Part shown: piece after piece, positions 48,990 through 52,721 of the stretch
How positions within the stretch are numbered: the stretch's first letter is position 1
Layout: every line of letters starts with the position of its first letter
NCBI GenBank assembly: GCA_938036315.1
Contig: CALHPK010000003.1
Span: forward strand, 1-52,721
DNA from: an uncultured bacterium
GTDB lineage: Bacteria > Calescibacteriota > Calescibacteriia > Calescibacteriales > Calescibacteriaceae
Direction of reading: 5' to 3'
Length of the DNA stretch: 52,721 nucleotides
Notes under the pieces: model-generated
The model's database searches: none
What the model was told of the DNA's origin: nothing
What the model saw: only the letters and a program-made list of their open reading frames with translations
Made by a program: the position numbers and the translations under genes

Positions 48990-51900
48990 TTTTTAAAGAA
49001 GACCTTAATCTCAACTCTTCTATTCCTGAACTTTAAAGAATCATCTGATGTTTCTTCAATTGGGAAGGAATCTCCATATCCCACTATCTTGAATGGGAAT
49101 ATTACTCCTTTGTTGATTAGGAATTTCCTTACAGACTCAGCACGCTGGTAAGATAACTCAATATTCCACAAAAACTTACCTATATCATCAGTATGCCCCT
49201 CGATTATTATCTCAGATATATTTTCAATATTATTTTTTATAAATTTCACTGCATCCTCTAAATCCACATATTTTTGCGGCGGAATAGATGCAGAACCGAG
49301 CTGGAAGGAATCTATAACTTTTTTAAAAACTATGTTTCCCTCGGCTGAGTAAATGCTAAAAGGCCTAACCGGGAATGATTTCCTAAGTTCTTCATCTACC
49401 TTTGCTAAATCTCCTGAACTGAAACTACTACTAAGCTTCTCTCTACGCTGTATCATTTTTTTAGATAAATCCTTTTCATTTTCGTCTTCGCTTAACTTGC
49501 TCGGCTTATATTCCTTGCCTTCTTCGATGTCTTGTCTTTCACCCTCTGACTCAACGGCAAAAGTTTTCTCAGTTGGTCCGCTTATCTTTTCTGATTTGGC
49601 ACTCTCATTTGACATAGTGTCTTTTTTCTCCTCAATTTTCGTCCAGCCCTGAGTACTCCGCCCGATTCCTAACCACAAAGCGAAACCATCGGAAACATTC
49701 ACTGTGCGCGAAAGCTCACTGACTCTGATCTCGTATTCTTTACTTCCTTCAAGTGTAACATAATAGGCTGAAATATTGAAAGTTTTCCCATCAAAAGATA
49801 TACTCATATCTTGCTCAATAGGAACCCCGCTTCCATCTGATGAATAAAGAACGAGAAGAGAAGATGATCTGCGAACTCTCACTTGTAAGTCCGGATCAGC
49901 AGGAGATACCCAAATCTTCTGGTTCATAAAACCGTCACAAATAAAACTTGCCTCATAAAAACCATAAGGAAGTTTCAGCTCAAATATTCCATCCTTTGCT
50001 TTGTAAGACAAAAAAAGTTTTTCAATAATTATGTTGCAACTTGAAACCTGATTTCCAAACTCATCCACTATTTTCCCTCTCAATTTGAAATACTTGATGT
50101 TATGATTACTTCGAGGATTAAAATTCAATCCAGCTGAGAACATAATTCTAAAATCTGCAGAGCCTAGTCCACCTATAATCCCTTTGCTTCCCCCCACTTT
50201 CAAGAATATATCTTCTAAATCAACCCCGGCTAACAAAGATGCCTCACTTGCTACAAATCCTCTTTTTACAGCTATAGGGAGAAAAGAAAAATTCTCAAGA
50301 GAAAGGAAAAACATTCGAGAAATACTCAGGGTATGTCCGAGTGAAATCAGTAATCTAAAGGGAATGTCCTTACCCCCATAAATAACCCCCGAATTAATAG
50401 ATGTCTGACCTTTAGATATAATGAGGATAGCCCCACCAGAAAAAGGAGTACTTTCCAAATATCTTTTATTTCCAGTTGGGAGACCTAAAAACAATTCAGA
50501 ACCAATCTCATATCTTCCAGCATTACCAATCAACCCTTTCATACCTAAGAAAGTATCCATCAGATGAAGACCTGAATACTCTCCACGAGTATAAGCCATT
50601 GCAGGTAAAAGGTAAAACTCCGTTGAGTTATTTAGTGAGTATATAAAAGCTGGATTTGACACAATAACGTAGTCAAAAATTTTTCTCCTATAAACTTCTG
50701 AATCAAATTTGTAAGCAGTTTCAAACAGCGGAGAATACAGATATGAGCTGATAAATCCGAACTTAAAATTTCCCTCAGGGGAAGTTTGAATTGATCTTAC
50801 AAAGAAGAATTTGTCATAAGAATTTGGTAAGCTTACTATGCTAAATGTGTATCCATAATCGTGTAAAAAAGTTATTACTATGATAATTATCAATAATTTT
50901 GTCAATTTTCTGAGAACCACCAATAATAATATAAGGATAAAAGCCCCAGCAAGTGCGTACAAATGTTGAAGCTCTACTGATATACATCCCCCGCCCCTGT
51001 AAACAATCTCCGGAACTTTGGATCTCCCATACAATATCAGAGTGATTTCTCGATTCGATGGGTCATCAGACAGAATTTTGAGAACCCCCCGAATTTCTCC
51101 CGATTTTCCATTCGGGACAAAAGAAACTTTAATAGGATATGCTCCCCCAGGCGGAATGCTCACAATCTCATCAGATAGTATAAAATTTTCTGAATCAACA
51201 TAAAAGTTAGCATTGAGAGTAACTGTTCCGGTATTCTCCACAGAAAAAGATCGAGAAGAAGAATCATCTGACCAAACATCTCCAAAATCAATAGTTTGTT
51301 CTGCTTTAGAGAGCTTGATGCGAGGATATCCTCCCGCCCCATACAACTTTACCTCAAATATCTTAGATTCCACATTTCTGTACTCATCGAATGAAAAGTT
51401 AGACGAATTCGGAACTACAAAATATAACCTCAAAACAGCGGAATACTCCGTCACATCTTGGGGACTAAAAACCAGAGGGATGGTCACTGGACTTTCATAC
51501 AAGATAATACGAGGTAGCTCAAAATTTAGTGTCAAATTGAAAACCTGATCACCTGAGAGAGATATCTGAGAAATCATAACAGGGAACAAACCAGAATTTA
51601 CGATTGATAGATCTTTTTTGCTCTGATAATAAACTCTTATTCTTTCAAAATTTATACTTTCTGGAACAGATATATTGGGTTTTGATGCTTTGCCAGAGAC
51701 AGAAACTTTCACATAGGTTTTATCTGGATCGTTCGATTCTATATTGATATATGACTGGAAAGACCCTTCCTTCTCTGGTATGAAGAATAATTGAAATTCT
51801 AACTTCTTCATAGGTTCTACAACAAAAGGGAACGTTATCGACTCAATGTAAAAAGCCTGCGATTCAGAACTGATTCTTTTTATAATGAGATTCTCCGCTC

Positions 51901-52666
51901 CGACATTGGAAATAACAAAGCTAAATCTTGACGACTCATTTGGGAATATAGTCCCGAAATCTATTACCGTATTTTGCAGATACAATGACGGAAAAGGGTT
52001 TTTGACACCATACCCCACAGCTGAAATCTTCAGCTCTCCGATGTTTGAAAAGAAAGTTATACTACCTGAGAAATTTCCTTCGGAAGATGGCGTGAATATC
52101 ACGGGCACGAAGAATTTAGATTCAGCATCGACTCTGAAGTTAGTGATTGTGATAAAAAATGGAGATACAAAATAAGTCTGAGTTACAATGAGAGGGAATT
52201 TTCCGAAATTCTCAATCTGAACAAAAATAGTTTTGCTTTTGCCAACAAGAGTCCCCCCAAAATCAATGTTTGATGGGAGCGAGGGAATTGGCGAAGCCCA
52301 CACTCCAGAAATAGTAATAGAAAGCGTATAGCTATCAGAACCACTTCGTAAATTTATAGCTAAATTGTAAGTGAATTCTGAATTCAAAGCTTTAGACTGC
52401 ACAACAATTTTACTTGAACACCTGATTGAGCTTAATTGAGGAACATAATTTAGCTCACAGCTTATGTTCTGATTCTCCACTGTGAATGTGGCTGAGCTAG
52501 AAAAATTTATAATCGTGAAATCAATCTTAGGATCATCCTGAATAAATACATATCCAAGATTTATAATTTCTGGATCAACTTTAATGTTGCTCGAAAAGAC
52601 ATTTTTGTTGTATGATAGTATCAAGAGTGCTCCAATTATCGTAAAGATACTTAACTTCTTCACCAT
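48986..52666 (-). CDS. 1226-residue composite: Hydin-type repeats with sorting tail, fused in frame to an OmpA-family barrel protein
   Basis: Residues 1-24 are a signal peptide. About 30-555 carry repeated Hydin/ASPM/choice-of-anchor-D Ig domains (IDFGGTLVGKS, VIDFGTIFPNES, TIDFGDVWSDDS; SNDPDKT and SDDPSNR at domain ends). Then RGGGC (Cys 561), a helix (~570-585) and RKLTK form a complete C-terminal sorting tail. Without a stop this runs into LLIIIIVITFLHDYGYTF (591-608), a signal-peptide-like segment, then a beta-barrel (~610-880), a carboxypeptidase-regulatory-like domain (~885-990), an acidic linker and a C-terminal OmpA domain (IIEGHTDDIGKF, RAESVRKFL, NRRVEI) that binds peptidoglycan. 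GTG (codon 583) and TTG (588) could start a separate OmpA-type product. The gene overlaps the FecR-like gene downstream. Confidence 0.78.
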   Translation of the reverse strand: MVKKLSIFTIIGALLILSYNKNVFSSNIKVDPEIINLGYVFIQDDPKIDFTIINFSSSATFTVENQNISCELNYVPQLSSIRCSSKIVVQSKALNSEFTYNLAINLRSGSDSYTLSITISGVWASPIPSLPSNIDFGGTLVGKSKTIFVQIENFGKFPLIVTQTYFVSPFFITITNFRVDAESKFFVPVIFTPSSEGNFSGSITFFSNIGELKISAVGYGVKNPFPSLYLQNTVIDFGTIFPNESSRFSFVISNVGAENLIIKRISSESQAFYIESITFPFVVEPMKKLEFQLFFIPEKEGSFQSYINIESNDPDKTYVKVSVSGKASKPNISVPESINFERIRVYYQSKKDLSIVNSGLFPVMISQISLSGDQVFNLTLNFELPRIILYESPVTIPLVFSPQDVTEYSAVLRLYFVVPNSSNFSFDEYRNVESKIFEVKLYGAGGYPRIKLSKAEQTIDFGDVWSDDSSSRSFSVENTGTVTLNANFYVDSENFILSDEIVSIPPGGAYPIKVSFVPNGKSGEIRGVLKILSDDPSNREITLILYGRSKVPEIVYRGGGCISVELQHLYALAGAFILILLLVVLRKLTKLLIIIIVITFLHDYGYTFSIVSLPNSYDKFFFVRSIQTSPEGNFKFGFISSYLYSPLFETAYKFDSEVYRRKIFDYVIVSNPAFIYSLNNSTEFYLLPAMAYTRGEYSGLHLMDTFLGMKGLIGNAGRYEIGSELFLGLPTGNKRYLESTPFSGGAILIISKGQTSINSGVIYGGKDIPFRLLISLGHTLSISRMFFLSLENFSFLPIAVKRGFVASEASLLAGVDLEDIFLKVGGSKGIIGGLGSADFRIMFSAGLNFNPRSNHNIKYFKLRGKIVDEFGNQVSSCNIIIEKLFLSYKAKDGIFELKLPYGFYEASFICDGFMNQKIWVSPADPDLQVRVRRSSSLLVLYSSDGSGVPIEQDMSISFDGKTFNISAYYVTLEGSKEYEIRVSELSRTVNVSDGFALWLGIGRSTQGWTKIEEKKDTMSNESAKSEKISGPTEKTFAVESEGERQDIEEGKEYKPSKLSEDENEKDLSKKMIQRREKLSSSFSSGDLAKVDEELRKSFPVRPFSIYSAEGNIVFKKVIDSFQLGSASIPPQKYVDLEDAVKFIKNNIENISEIIIEGHTDDIGKFLWNIELSYQRAESVRKFLINKGVIFPFKIVGYGDSFPIEETSDDSLKFRNRRVEIKVFFKK

Positions 52667-52721
52667 CGCAGAATTAGATCGCTAACCTCTACTTTTCTGT
52701 CCTCTACCCTCTTTCTCCATT
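52660..52721 (-). CDS. possible C-terminal end of an upstream gene (partial)
   Basis: On the minus strand a frame enters from the window edge and reads VEDRKVEVSDLILRW before a TGA at 52660-52662. That stop lies inside the ATGGTGA at the start of the 1226-residue gene, the kind of overlap seen in coupled genes; the large gene has no ribosome site of its own. Only about 20 codons are visible, so the call is tentative. Confidence 0.3.
   Translation of the reverse strand, partial: WRKRVEDRKVEVSDLILRW

Overview
The window is AT-rich bacterial chromosome, densely packed, with no rRNA, tRNA, CRISPR array, phage or insertion sequence that I can see. Genes for lipid A synthesis (LpxH type), an MCE/MlaD protein, porin-like and OmpA-like barrels, lipoproteins and UppP show a diderm with a lipopolysaccharide outer membrane. 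Arginine is written mostly AGA/AGG and isoleucine often ATA, a habit of AT-rich, often thermophilic lineages. The large secreted proteins (Hydin/choice-of-anchor-D repeats, FecR-like lipoprotein, Gly-Gly-Cys/membrane helix/basic C-terminal tails) recall Myxococcota and other former Deltaproteobacteria. I infer an uncultured, deep-branching diderm and cannot name the phylum from the sequence.

Layout. 1-3.2 kb: tail of an unknown gene, a MEMO/AmrB protein with a PqqD-like front domain, a small unknown gene and a MATE exporter. 3.2-10.3 kb: PdxH, ferredoxin-NADP reductase, UppP, a glycosyltransferase with TPR-like C-terminus, an acyl-CoA dehydrogenase and a second glycosyltransferase. 10.3-14.9 kb (minus strand): LpxH-type phosphatase, porin-like protein, a degenerate ZnuA-like protein with an SH3 domain, Pth and a glutamine amidotransferase. 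15-23.5 kb: alaS with a MidA-type methyltransferase, an acyl-CoA synthetase divergent from a sigma-54 activator across repeated palindromes, a decayed stretch, an SCP2-like protein and a Trm112 protein. 23.5-36.8 kb: an exoprotein block of five large or medium secreted/lipoprotein genes, with an FtsK translocase in the middle. 37-40.5 kb: aroD, mrdA (PBP2), nth. 40.7-44 kb: a polysaccharide operon (PIG-L deacetylase, WecA-type transferase, UDP-sugar dehydrogenase). 44-48 kb: a CheA-like mini-kinase, an unknown gene, an orphan MCE protein and an SDR. 48.2-52.7 kb: a FecR-like lipoprotein overlapping a 1226-residue protein.

Two things stand out. First, the 1226-residue reading frame is Hydin-type repeats plus a complete C-terminal sorting tail, running without a stop into what looks like the signal peptide of an OmpA-family barrel protein: two envelope proteins in one frame. 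A free-standing copy of the same kind of tail ends the 607-residue lipoprotein at 29631-31454. Second, short tandem duplications of 7-30 bp recur through the window. Several include the stop codon of the adjacent gene, and others lie in intergenic DNA, which suggests a lineage-specific duplication process at gene ends.

Functional themes are envelope building (lipid A, peptidoglycan, undecaprenyl-linked polysaccharide, surface proteins), acyl-CoA metabolism and housekeeping translation and DNA repair. Many genes lack a Shine-Dalgarno sequence and have a -10-like hexamer just upstream of the start, so leaderless transcripts may be common.
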